28,692 nucleotides of DNA from CAZBZG01 sp964496245 (GTDB lineage: Bacteria; Planctomycetota; SZUA-567). Positions 15,397-22,621 of this stretch are shown here, in pieces. Within the stretch, counting starts at the first letter, position 1, and each line of letters starts with the position of its first letter. Under the pieces are notes generated by a model. It searched no databases. It was not told the origin of the DNA and saw only the letters and a list, made by a program, of their open reading frames with translations. Where the stretch lies: assembly GCA_964496245.1 (NCBI GenBank), contig CAZBZG010000018.1, positions 1 to 28,692 of the forward strand. The letters are read 5' to 3'. Both the position numbers and the translations under genes were made by a program.

Positions 15397-16803
15397 TCAA
15401 CGGCTTTCCGGCGCAGACGGCGCAGGGCGGCCGCGCGCCCGCTGCCAGAGCCGCTGCAGGGTGGTGGCGGCCAGCGCCAGCAGCAGGGGATCGACGAGGA
15501 AGCGGTAGCGCATGTTCTCGTCCAGATCCACCAGGATCGCGACCGCCGTGACGTAGAGCACGAGCATGGAGACCAACAGCAGCGTGCCCTGGCGCGCGTC
15601 CAGGCGCACGGGCCGCACCAGCCAGCCGAGCGCCCGGATGCCCCAGCCGACAGCCGAGAGCAGGCCGATCACGTAGAGCGGCAGGAGGAGAAGCGGTGCG
15701 AGGCGGGCGTAGGGTTCGAGGGGGGCGCGGCGGTCGTCGAAGAAGTCCCAGGTTTCGGCTGGCGCGAGGTAGATCGGCAGTACTTCAAACCACACGGTCT
15801 TGAGATAGGTGCCCGGGTGGGCTGCGATCACGCGCAGGGCGTCGCCGAGCATGAGCCGACCCACGCGCACGTAGATGCGGTGGTTCGCGTTCGGAAAGCC
15901 GCTCGGCCTGGCGGTGCGGTCGAGCGCGGGCACGCCGGTCGGCGGCGTCGGCGGCAGGAGCTGCTGGTAGTACTCCGGCTTGTGAAAGGGCGGTTCGAAC
16001 GCGAGCGGCGAGAGGTCGGCGGTCCGGCGGAGCACGTCGCGGTCTTTTGCGGGCACGCGCTGGATCATGAGGGAGAGGTTCATGCCGAGCCAGCTGCTTG
16101 CGCCGAAAAATCCGAAGGTGGCGTAGTTCTTGGCGTACCAGCCGAGCGGCAGGAGCAGGGCGAGCGCGAGGCCCACGAGCACGCGCTTCCGAAACGCGGG
16201 CCGCAAGAGCACGAGCAGGCCGCCGGCCAGCACCAGCAAGCCCAGGTGGAAGAGCGCGCGCGTCATCATGAGCAGCACGAACGCGGCGAAGAAGCCGGCG
16301 AGCGCGCTCCGGGAGCCGGTCTGCAGGAAACGGGCGCAGGCGAGCGCGGCCAGAACCACGAGGAGCGTGAGCGGATAGGTGTAGAAGAGGTAGTGCTCGA
16401 AGAGCAGGCACGCCGGACTCAGGACGAAGACGGCGGCGAGCGCCAAACTCCAGCCGGGCGTGAGGGCCAGGTGGCGCAGCAGGCCGTAAAGCCCGAGCGC
16501 GAGGCCGGCACCGCAGACGAGGTAGCAGGCGTGGAAGACGATCGCCTCGTGGCCGGGAGCGATCTTGAGCACGAGGCCGAGAAAGAGATTGAATCCGGGC
16601 GGCTGGGCGTGCAGGTGATAGAGGCTCTCCCAGAGGCGGTTTTTGAGCAGGTCGGGCTCGAGGAACTGGGCGTACCAGGAGAGCGACCCCGCATAGAAGC
16701 GGAGGCCGGCAGCATGGGCTGCGATGCGCGCGATTGCGAAGAGCCCGAGCAGCCATGCGCACGCGCGTCGGTCGGTCTGCGGAATCCAAGTCGTCTGCGG
16801 CAT
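15397..16803 (-). CDS. Multi-pass membrane glycosyltransferase, GT-C type (family 39-like)
   Basis: This 468-residue protein has a long hydrophobic N-terminal two thirds with about eight to ten helices and a looped segment around LYHLHAQPPGFNLFLGLVLK, reminiscent of the HQPP-type motif of family 39 and ArnT-like enzymes, which use polyprenyl-phosphate sugars to glycosylate acceptors outside the inner membrane. The late part carries more helices and ends in an Arg/Pro-rich tail. Homology is inferred from topology and the QPPGFN motif; substrate unknown. GGGGAG lies close before the ATG. It is the first gene of the operon with the epimerase and GT2 genes, pointing to surface glycan or protein glycosylation. 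Confidence 0.75.
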   Translation of the reverse strand: MPQTTWIPQTDRRACAWLLGLFAIARIAAHAAGLRFYAGSLSWYAQFLEPDLLKNRLWESLYHLHAQPPGFNLFLGLVLKIAPGHEAIVFHACYLVCGAGLALGLYGLLRHLALTPGWSLALAAVFVLSPACLLFEHYLFYTYPLTLLVVLAALACARFLQTGSRSALAGFFAAFVLLMMTRALFHLGLLVLAGGLLVLLRPAFRKRVLVGLALALLLPLGWYAKNYATFGFFGASSWLGMNLSLMIQRVPAKDRDVLRRTADLSPLAFEPPFHKPEYYQQLLPPTPPTGVPALDRTARPSGFPNANHRIYVRVGRLMLGDALRVIAAHPGTYLKTVWFEVLPIYLAPAETWDFFDDRRAPLEPYARLAPLLLLPLYVIGLLSAVGWGIRALGWLVRPVRLDARQGTLLLVSMLVLYVTAVAILVDLDENMRYRFLVDPLLLALAATTLQRLWQRARGRPAPSAPESR

Positions 16804-17232
16804 CCGTCTCCCCGAGCCGATCGCGCTTCCATACGCTTGCCACGAAGACCAAGCCGAATGCCCTGCGCGCGCCGCGCGTCATTGGCTCCAGGGGGTCTCG
16901 TGCGCCTTGTTCCGGTCGACCGGAGCCTTCCGGCCCGCCCCCGATCACGACACACCCATTATGAGGGATTGTCCTGAGGCAGGCAAGGACGGAGAGCGTG
17001 AACCGGCAGGGCTGGCCTTTTTTGGCAACGGCGCCGGGCGCCAAAGGGCGGTACCCCCGCGAGCTGTGCGGTCGAATCGTGTTCTACGCTTGCCGAATAT
17101 CGCTCAATCGGCGCATGCGCCGCCAGTCCACGCTTGCGGGCCCTTTCCTCATTGACGTCCTCCTCGAAAACCAGTCCAATGATGCCAGATCGACTCGCCT
17201 TGTTTCAGGGAATTCCGTCAGGGAGATGACAC
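16804..17232. other. Intergenic region without a recognisable gene
   Basis: This 429-nt stretch separates the divergent glycosyltransferase operon from the lipoprotein gene. Open frames in it have no ribosome-binding site or recognisable product. A weak stem CCGGC/GCTGG (17003-17015) followed by six T (17018-17023) looks like an intrinsic terminator on the plus strand, but no gene precedes it. A possible promoter for the lipoprotein gene lies at 17152-17180. Confidence 0.5.
17152..17180 (+). promoter_or_regulatory. Possible weak promoter of the lipoprotein gene
   Basis: TTGACG (17152-17157), a 17-nt spacer and TCCAAT (17175-17180, four of six) lie about 52 nt before the GTG start. The -10 box is poor. 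Confidence 0.25.
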
Positions 17233-18204
17233 GTGAGAAATCGCATTGCATGGCTCGGACTGTGCCTTTGTGTCGTGGGGCTGGCCGGTTGCGGCGGCGG
17301 CAAGCCAATGGCAGAGCCCACGGACGCGGACCGGGCGCTGGCCGCGGAGGTGGAACAGGTGGCCGCAGCGGTCCGCAACACCCCGGCCCGCGAGGCGGCC
17401 AGCCGCATCAATGGCGAAGGCCAGGGGCGGTCTCTGAAGATGCTCAAGAGCGAACGCCCGGCCACGGCAGCCCAGCTCGCCAAGGCGCGCAAGGATCTCA
17501 GGCGCTACGTGGAGCACTTGCGGCGCGGGCCCACGTGGCCGGACATGCCCGAGGTGGACGTGCCGATGGCCCGGAGCGCACCGAAGATCGACGGCAAGCT
17601 GACCGATCCGGCGTGGGCCAAGGCTGCGACCTTCCAGGGCGAGTATCCGTTCAACCAGACGAAAAAGAGCGAGACCTCTTCGACCACGTGGAAGATCCTC
17701 TGGGACGAGACCTATCTCTACATCGCCTACGACTGCACGGACACGGACATCCGGGCGCCCAAAATGCCACGGGATGATCACGTCTACTTCCATGACTGCG
17801 TGGAGGCCTTCCTCCTGCCCGAACCGCGCACCATGGTTTACTGGGAACTGGTGGTGAGCCCGTCGGGCAGCATCTTCGACGGCCTGCACCTCAAACAGCG
17901 GGAGAAGTGGGGCTGCATCCACGGCACGGAAGAGGACCTGCAGGGCCTCCAGGTGGGCACGGACATCCGCGGGACCGTGGGCAACTCGGAGGACACGGAC
18001 GAGGGCTACACCGTGGAACTCGCTATTCCCTTCGGTCAGCTTCCGGAGTATTCGCGCACCAAGCCGGCGGCCGGCCACGAGCTCCACCTCATGCTCGTGC
18101 GCCTGGACAAGAGCGCCAAGGCCTTCAAGGTCTATGCCTTCCAGCCCCTGATGAATTGGGGGCACAACATCTGGAACCACGTCAAGGTGACGTTGACGCG
18201 GTAA
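17233..18204 (+). CDS. Lipoprotein with a family 9-like carbohydrate-binding domain
   Basis: The 323-residue protein starts with GTG after GGGAG. It has a lipoprotein signal: MRNRIAWLGLCLCVVGLAGC, with the lipobox LAGC and the lipidated cysteine at 20. Residues about 30-100 are charged and helical. From about residue 112, APKIDGKLTDPAWAKA begins a CBM9-like beta-sandwich (WKILWDETYLYIAYDCTD, DCVEAFLLP, YTVELAIPF, and a late WGHNIWNH). This domain binds sugar ends in xylanases, and it is common in stand-alone surface proteins of PVC-type bacteria. A role in holding or sensing carbohydrate at the cell surface is likely but unproven. It appears to be a single gene; the btu promoter begins 28 nt after its stop. 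Confidence 0.8.
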   Translation: MRNRIAWLGLCLCVVGLAGCGGGKPMAEPTDADRALAAEVEQVAAAVRNTPAREAASRINGEGQGRSLKMLKSERPATAAQLAKARKDLRRYVEHLRRGPTWPDMPEVDVPMARSAPKIDGKLTDPAWAKAATFQGEYPFNQTKKSETSSTTWKILWDETYLYIAYDCTDTDIRAPKMPRDDHVYFHDCVEAFLLPEPRTMVYWELVVSPSGSIFDGLHLKQREKWGCIHGTEEDLQGLQVGTDIRGTVGNSEDTDEGYTVELAIPFGQLPEYSRTKPAAGHELHLMLVRLDKSAKAFKVYAFQPLMNWGHNIWNHVKVTLTR

Positions 18205-18231
18205 CGACGGATGCGTCAAGACGAAAGGCCC

Positions 18232-18259
18232 TTGACAGCCGGCCATCGTATGATATAAG
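18232..18259 (+). promoter_or_regulatory. Strong sigma70-like promoter of the btu operon
   Basis: A perfect TTGACA (18232-18237), a 16-nt spacer and TATAAG (18254-18259, five of six). Transcription would begin near 18266, about 40 nt before the first riboswitch. A hairpin GGCTGC/GCAGCC lies in the first bases of the transcript. Confidence 0.75.
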
Positions 18260-18306
18260 CACACTGAGGCTGCAAAGCAGCCGACGCTCTTTGTTTCGAT
18301 CGAATG

Positions 18307-18448
18307 CCTGTCAGCGCTTGGAAGACGGTGCGAATCCGTCGCAGACGCGCTGCTGTGACCGGCAGAGCCGTGCCGTGGAGCCACTGGGATCTTCCTGGGA
18401 AGGCTCCACACCCCAGGCGAGCCGGAAGCCAGAAGACCCGCTGGCAGG
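18307..18448 (+). promoter_or_regulatory. Cobalamin riboswitch 1 (compact form)
   Basis: The closing helix P1 is CCTGTCAG (18307-18314) with CTGGCAGG (18441-18448), seven standard pairs and one G-U. Inside are GACGGTGCGAATCCGTC (the P3-type hairpin), CGCGCTGCTGTGA matching the CCGCNACTGT core, CCACTGG...GGGAAGG (the P5/P6 part), and the B12 box GCCAGAAGACC at 18428-18438. These elements in this order identify an adenosyl- or methylcobalamin-sensing aptamer. It is 142 nt long. The terminator at 18532-18568 is its likely expression platform: TCCTCGCG (18465-18472) can pair perfectly with CGCGAGGA (18546-18553) and so compete with the terminator stem. Confidence 0.85.
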
Positions 18449-18500
18449 CAGGTGCCGCTTGGCCTCCTCGCGCTCCAGAGAGACAGGCGGAACGACGCGC

Positions 18501-18569
18501 ATGGCCCATCCGGGCCGCAACCGCCCGTTCCAGCCCCGTCCTCCCCGCGAGGACGGGGCTGTTCCTTGA
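18501..18569 (+). CDS. Possible 22-residue leader peptide overlapping the terminator
   Basis: ATG at 18501 opens a short frame (MAHPGRNRPFQPRPPREDGA, then VP and stop) that runs through the whole terminator stem and ends just after it. The ribosome-binding site is poor (GGCGGAA about 10 nt upstream). A translated frame here would melt the hairpin, so it could matter for control, but a chance frame in GC-rich DNA is at least as likely. Confidence 0.15.
   Translation: MAHPGRNRPFQPRPPREDGAVP
18532..18568 (+). terminator. Intrinsic terminator-like hairpin between the two riboswitches
   Basis: A perfect 12-bp stem (AGCCCCGTCCTC at 18532-18543 with GAGGACGGGGCT at 18549-18560) with a 5-nt loop is followed by GTTCCTTG. 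The T tract is weak, but the stem is very stable. It most likely forms when riboswitch 1 binds cobalamin. Confidence 0.65.
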
Positions 18570-18649
18570 GCGGCACATCGGATGGTTTCGGGCCCTCGGG
18601 CCATGCGGCACAGGTGATGGCGTACGCAGGAAGGAGGTGATGCGACTGA

Positions 18650-18828
18650 GAGGAGAACGGAGACACCCTTGTGTGGGATTTGTTTTGCGCTCCGGCATGC
18701 AGGGAAGTGGAGTGAGAATCTCCCGCTGCCCCGCAACTGTGATCGGGACGAACGCCGCAGCACGCCACTGTCCTCACGGACGGGAAGGCGCGGCCAGTAG
18801 GACGACCGAGAGCCAGGAAACCTCCTCC
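18650..18828 (+). promoter_or_regulatory. Cobalamin riboswitch 2, directly upstream of btuB
   Basis: Core elements are canonical: GGGAAGTGGAGTGAGAATCTCC (split here: GGGAAGTGG, then GAGAATCTCC), CCGCTGCCCCGCAACTGTGA, GCCACTGTCC...GGGAAGG, and the B12 box GAGCCAGGAAACC near 18810-18822. The closing helix is less certain: CTCCTC (18822-18827) can pair with GAGGAG at 18650-18655 or, shifted, with AGGAGGT at 18632-18638. The btuB start follows 52 nt later. A hairpin TTCCTC/GAGGAA (18850-18865) sits right before the ribosome-binding site and covers the first of two purine-rich boxes, so control is probably at translation. Confidence 0.93.
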
Positions 18829-18880
18829 GGAAGCGCATAGCCCCTTGGATTCCTCGCGGGAGGAAGAAAGGACGAAAGCA

Positions 18881-20851
18881 ATGTATCGCATGATTCAAAA
18901 GAGCGCTGGGATTCAACGATTCGTATGGAGCGCAGGGCTCTTCGTCCTGCTGCTCGCCGGCTCGGCCCGGGCCCAGGAGGGAGAGGAGAAGGGGACGCAA
19001 CCCCCTTCCGAATCCTTCGCGAGCCAGGAGATCGTGGTGACCGCCGCCCGGCTGGCCACCCCCAGGGAAGAGGTAGGAAGTTCCATCGATACCTTGACCG
19101 ACGAACAGATCGACAACCGCCAGGTGCGGCCGCTCGAGGACGCGCTGCGGGTCCTGCCCGGCGTGGACGTGGCGCGCACGGGCGGGGTGGGCCAGGCCTC
19201 CTCGGTCCGCCTGCGCGGGGCCGAACCCCGCCATACCCTGGTCCTCATGGACGGGGTCGAACTGGCCGACCCGTCCTCAGCCACGCGCACCACCAATTTC
19301 GCACATCTCTCGACCGAGGACATCGAGGTGGTCGAGGTCCTGCGCGGGCCCCAGAGCACGCTCTACGGCTCCGACGCCATGGGCGGGGTGGTCAACATCC
19401 GCACCAAGCGCGGCCGCGTGGGCAAGCCCAAGGTGCACGCCCGGCTCGAAGGCGGCTCGTTCGACACGGTCAACGGCACCCTGTCCGTCAACGGCGGCAA
19501 CGAGCTGATCCAATTCCACGCCGGGTTCGTGGCGACCAAAACCAACGGCATCTCCACCGCGGACGAGGACCTCGAGGGGAACGAAGAGGATGACTGGTAC
19601 GAGAACCGTACGGTCTTCGGCCGGGTCACCCTGACGCCCGCCGAGTGGTTCGATCTGGATCTTTCGGGACGCTACGTGCACGGCGAACTCGAGTACGACA
19701 ACGGCGGCGGCCCCAACCAGGACGACCCGCACTCGATCCAGCAGAACGATCAGGGCTACGGTCGCGCCGAAGCGCACGTGCGGCTCTTCGAGGATCGCTG
19801 GGAGCAGACCCTGCGGGCGAGCGTGACCAAGTACCGCCGCGAATTCGACGATCCGTGGAACGGGCTCGGCGACTGGCCGTTCGAGGACATCTACTGGGGG
19901 ACGCTCGAGAAGTTCGGGTGGCAGAACGACATCCATCTGCATCCGACCAACACCCTGACGCTGGGGGTGGAAACCGAGGAAGAGGACTACGAGCTCGACA
20001 GCGACGACGATTCGCCGTATGACGCGCGCACGACGGGGCTCTTCGCCCAGGACCGGATCGCGCTCTTCGACCGGTGGTTCACCACCGTGGGCGTGCGCCG
20101 CGACCGGCACGATGCCTTCGGGGCGGAGGTGACCTGGCGCGTGACGAGCGCGTTTCTCGTCAAGGAGACGGGCACCAAGCTCAAGGGCTCCTACGGCACG
20201 GGCTTCAACGCGCCCTCGCTCTACCAGCTCTACGCGCCCCCGATCTGGGGGCCTCCGGTCGGGAACGAGGATCTCCAGCCCGAGGAGAGCCGCGGCTGGG
20301 ATCTGGGGCTCGAACAATCCCTCTTTGACGATCGTCTCAAACTCGGGGCCACGTACTTCCGCAACCGCTTCAGCGACATGATCGACTTCGTGGCCGGCCA
20401 GGGCTACCTCAACCGGACGGAGCCCACGTACACGCGCGGGATCGAAGCGTTCCTGGAGGCCGAACCCATCGAGAAGCTCTCCCTGCGGTTGGACTATACC
20501 TACATGCGCACCCATGACGAGGAGACCGGAGAGATCCTCTACCGCCGGCCCGAGCACAAGCTCGGCGCCACGGTGAACTATCGCTTCCTGGACGACCGGG
20601 CCAACGTCAACCTGGGCGTGCTGTACGTAGGCGCGCGGGACGACCAGTACTGGGATGCGCTGGCGTTCCAGAACGTGCGCGTGCGGCTGGAGGACTACGT
20701 TGTCGCGCGTCTGGCCGTCTCCTACCGGTTCACGGACGCGTTCCGCATGCACGGGCGCGTGGAGAACATGTTCGACGAGGACTACGAAGAAGCCAAGGGC
20801 TATGGCGTGCCCGGTGCAGCCGGGTACGTGGGGTTCACCCTGGACTTCTGA
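18881..20851 (+). CDS. btuB: TonB-dependent outer-membrane cobalamin receptor
   Basis: The 656-residue protein carries corrinoids across the outer membrane. It has a signal peptide (FVWSAGLFVLLLAGSARA, cut before QEGEE), a TonB box SQEIVVTAAR, a plug domain (VRPLEDALRVLPGVDV, SSVRLRGAEPRHTLVLMDG, VEVLRGPQSTLYGSDAMGGV) and a 22-strand barrel ending in the expected aromatic residue (YVGFTLDF). Acidic runs such as EEEDYELDSDDDSPYD lie in external loops and may bind calcium, as in the known BtuB. The ATG at 18881 has AAAGGA 7 nt upstream. Placement behind two cobalamin riboswitches and before btuFDC makes the substrate assignment firm. Confidence 0.95.
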   Translation: MYRMIQKSAGIQRFVWSAGLFVLLLAGSARAQEGEEKGTQPPSESFASQEIVVTAARLATPREEVGSSIDTLTDEQIDNRQVRPLEDALRVLPGVDVARTGGVGQASSVRLRGAEPRHTLVLMDGVELADPSSATRTTNFAHLSTEDIEVVEVLRGPQSTLYGSDAMGGVVNIRTKRGRVGKPKVHARLEGGSFDTVNGTLSVNGGNELIQFHAGFVATKTNGISTADEDLEGNEEDDWYENRTVFGRVTLTPAEWFDLDLSGRYVHGELEYDNGGGPNQDDPHSIQQNDQGYGRAEAHVRLFEDRWEQTLRASVTKYRREFDDPWNGLGDWPFEDIYWGTLEKFGWQNDIHLHPTNTLTLGVETEEEDYELDSDDDSPYDARTTGLFAQDRIALFDRWFTTVGVRRDRHDAFGAEVTWRVTSAFLVKETGTKLKGSYGTGFNAPSLYQLYAPPIWGPPVGNEDLQPEESRGWDLGLEQSLFDDRLKLGATYFRNRFSDMIDFVAGQGYLNRTEPTYTRGIEAFLEAEPIEKLSLRLDYTYMRTHDEETGEILYRRPEHKLGATVNYRFLDDRANVNLGVLYVGARDDQYWDALAFQNVRVRLEDYVVARLAVSYRFTDAFRMHGRVENMFDEDYEEAKGYGVPGAAGYVGFTLDF

Positions 20852-20861
20852 CAAACGGAGC

Positions 20862-20895
20862 CCGGTCGGGGCGGCTGCCCAGCCGCCCCGGCCGG
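20862..20895 (+). other. Strong hairpin between btuB and tonB
   Basis: A 15-bp stem with one G-U pair (CCGGTCGGGGCGGCT with AGCCGCCCCGGCCGG) and a GCCC loop lies in the 73-nt gap. Without a T tract it is probably not a full terminator. It may stabilise the btuB message or lower expression of the downstream genes relative to the receptor. Confidence 0.6.
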
Positions 20896-20924
20896 ATCCG
20901 GTCTCGGGACCGAGGATCGACCGC

Positions 20925-21701
20925 ATGATCGCGCGTCTGCGCCTGGCTGGTTTCTTCGCCTCTTCGGTCGTGATGAACGCCGTGGCCGTGGCCGCCATCT
21001 GCCACACCCTCCACGGCGACGTGCTGCCTGCGCGGCTCCAGCTCCTGACCGGCGAGTCGGCGCTGCAGGTGCGTCTGGTGCCGGCGATGCCCAACCAGCG
21101 GCGTGCGCCAAGGGCCGAGCCGCGCGTGGAACCGGTCGAGCGCTTCCAGGCCCGGGAGCCCACGGTCTCAGAGCCGCCGCCGCGGCCGGTTGCCGAACGC
21201 GCGCTTCGCAGCCCGAGCCGCGTCACGTTTGAGCCCGTGTGCACGCGTCCCGTGCGCGCCCGGCCCGTGGCGGCCGAGCGCCCGGACCGGCGCGTTCGCC
21301 GCCGGGCCTTGGTGCGCCCGGACCGTCCGCGCGGGCAGCCAAGATTCGAGCATGACGCACGGGTGGACGCGCCGGCCGCGCAGCACGAAGCTGACGCGCG
21401 CCCCAAAGGCGCGCGCACCCCTGTGCGCGTGCGGGGGCTCACGCGGCCGACCTATCCCCGCGGGAGCCGCCGGCGCGGGGAGGAGGGCACGGTCGTCTTC
21501 TCGGTGGAGGTGCGGACTGACGGCAGCCGGGGCGAGGTGCGCCGGGAGCGGTCGAGCGGCTTTCCGCGGCTCGACCGTGCGGCGCGGCGCGCGCTCGAGC
21601 GCGCGACCTTCCTGCCCGCGCGCCTCAACGGCCGGCCCGTGGCCTCGCGCAGGACCTTCTCCTTCCGCTTCCAGCTGGTGGATGCGGGGCAAAGCCCATG
21701 A
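20925..21701 (+). CDS. tonB: TonB-like energy-transducing protein
   Basis: The 258-residue protein has one N-terminal membrane helix (about residues 8-28), a long Arg/Pro-rich periplasmic segment (about 45-170) and a C-terminal TonB domain: RPTYPRGSRRRGEEGTVVFS, then VRTDGSRGEV, SSGFPRLDRAARRALERATF, LPARLNGRPV and a final FRFQL strand. It would pass energy from the inner membrane to BtuB. The linker is richer in Arg than the usual Pro-Lys/Glu type. GAGGAT precedes the ATG. No exbB or exbD gene is present, so these must come from elsewhere. The btuF start overlaps its stop (ATGA). Confidence 0.88.
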   Translation: MIARLRLAGFFASSVVMNAVAVAAICHTLHGDVLPARLQLLTGESALQVRLVPAMPNQRRAPRAEPRVEPVERFQAREPTVSEPPPRPVAERALRSPSRVTFEPVCTRPVRARPVAAERPDRRVRRRALVRPDRPRGQPRFEHDARVDAPAAQHEADARPKGARTPVRVRGLTRPTYPRGSRRRGEEGTVVFSVEVRTDGSRGEVRRERSSGFPRLDRAARRALERATFLPARLNGRPVASRRTFSFRFQLVDAGQSP

Positions 21702-22621
21702 AGCCGTCCGGCCGCATGGCGATCGTCGCGCTCATCCTGGTCGGCGCGGGCGCGGCGTGGCTTCTGCACCGTCTTCAGCCCGCGGCCGGGGACGGTCAGC
21801 CGGGAGGCGGACCGGTCCGGCGCATCATCTGCGCGGCGCCGAGCGTGACCGAGATGGTCTTTGCGCTGGGGCAGGGCGACCGCGTGGTCGGGGTGACCGA
21901 TTACTGCACCTATCCGCCGGAGGCGCTCGAAACCAAGCCCCGCATCGGCGGGCTGCACGATCCCAACCGCGAACGCATCCTCAAACTCCAGCCCGATCTC
22001 ATCGTCTACGTAGGCAACTTCGACGCGCTCACCGCCTTTGCCGATGAACACGGCATCCGGACGCTCTCGATCCAGATGGGCACGCTCGAGGGGATCCGTC
22101 GAGCCCTGCGCACGCTCGGCCGCCGGCTCGACTGCCCCCGGGAGGCCGAGCGTTTGATCGGCCGGTTCGATGCCGAACTGGGCAAGGTCCGCGCGCGCGT
22201 GCACATGCGGCCGCGCAAGCGGGTCTACCTCTGTACCGCGCACAAGCCCGCGGACCTGGGCAAGCTCGGCACCTGCAGCCCGGAAGGCTTCCTGGGCGAG
22301 CTCCTCGCCATCGCCGGCGGCGAGAACATCTTCGCCGACGTACAGGGTGCCTGGCCGCAGATCTCCAAGGAGAGTCTGCTCAAGCGCGCGCCCGACGTGA
22401 TCGTGGAGCTTCATCCCCGTGGCATGGGCGCGGATCCGTCCACCTTCGACCGTCTGCGCCAGGACTGGCAGAAGCTGGAGTCGATCCCAGCGGTGCGGCG
22501 CGGGGAGATCCACTTCCTGACCGAAGACTTCCTCCTTATCCCGAGCGTGCGCGCGCCCCGGATCGCCCGCCGCCTCGCCCAAGTCATTCACCCGGAGGTC
22601 TTTCGTGACGCTCGTGACTGA
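21698..22621 (+). CDS. btuF: Cobalamin-binding periplasmic protein of an ABC importer
   Basis: The 307-residue protein has an N-terminal hydrophobic segment (MAIVALILVGAGAAWLL) without a lipobox or clear cleavage site, so it may be membrane-anchored. The rest is a class III binding protein: RRIICAAPSVTEMVFALGQGDRVVGVTDYCTYPPEA, PRIGGLHDPNRERILKLQPDLIV, then GKLGTCSPEGFLGELLAIAGGENIF and PDVIVEL in the second lobe. It would hand corrinoid to BtuCD. The symbol rests on the operon; similar proteins also bind haem or siderophores. Its 3' end overlaps btuD by 17 nt. Confidence 0.9.
   Translation: MKPSGRMAIVALILVGAGAAWLLHRLQPAAGDGQPGGGPVRRIICAAPSVTEMVFALGQGDRVVGVTDYCTYPPEALETKPRIGGLHDPNRERILKLQPDLIVYVGNFDALTAFADEHGIRTLSIQMGTLEGIRRALRTLGRRLDCPREAERLIGRFDAELGKVRARVHMRPRKRVYLCTAHKPADLGKLGTCSPEGFLGELLAIAGGENIFADVQGAWPQISKESLLKRAPDVIVELHPRGMGADPSTFDRLRQDWQKLESIPAVRRGEIHFLTEDFLLIPSVRAPRIARRLAQVIHPEVFRDARD

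Larger units (their letters stand above)
18205..18880. other. Regulatory leader of the cobalamin uptake operon
   Basis: This 676-nt region without a normal gene contains, in order, a strong promoter (18232-18259), a compact cobalamin riboswitch (18307-18448), a GC-rich terminator hairpin (18532-18568) overlapped by a 22-codon frame, a second full cobalamin riboswitch (about 18650-18828) and the btuB ribosome-binding site. No second promoter is visible, so both riboswitches probably lie in one transcript. Confidence 0.8.

Noticed and set aside
17003..17023. Terminator-like stem and six T before the lipoprotein gene
   Set aside because: The stem is only five pairs with one G-U, and there is no upstream gene on that strand for it to terminate.
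18565..18605. Possible second promoter between the riboswitches (TTGAGC at 18565)
   Set aside because: No acceptable -10 box lies 15-19 nt downstream.
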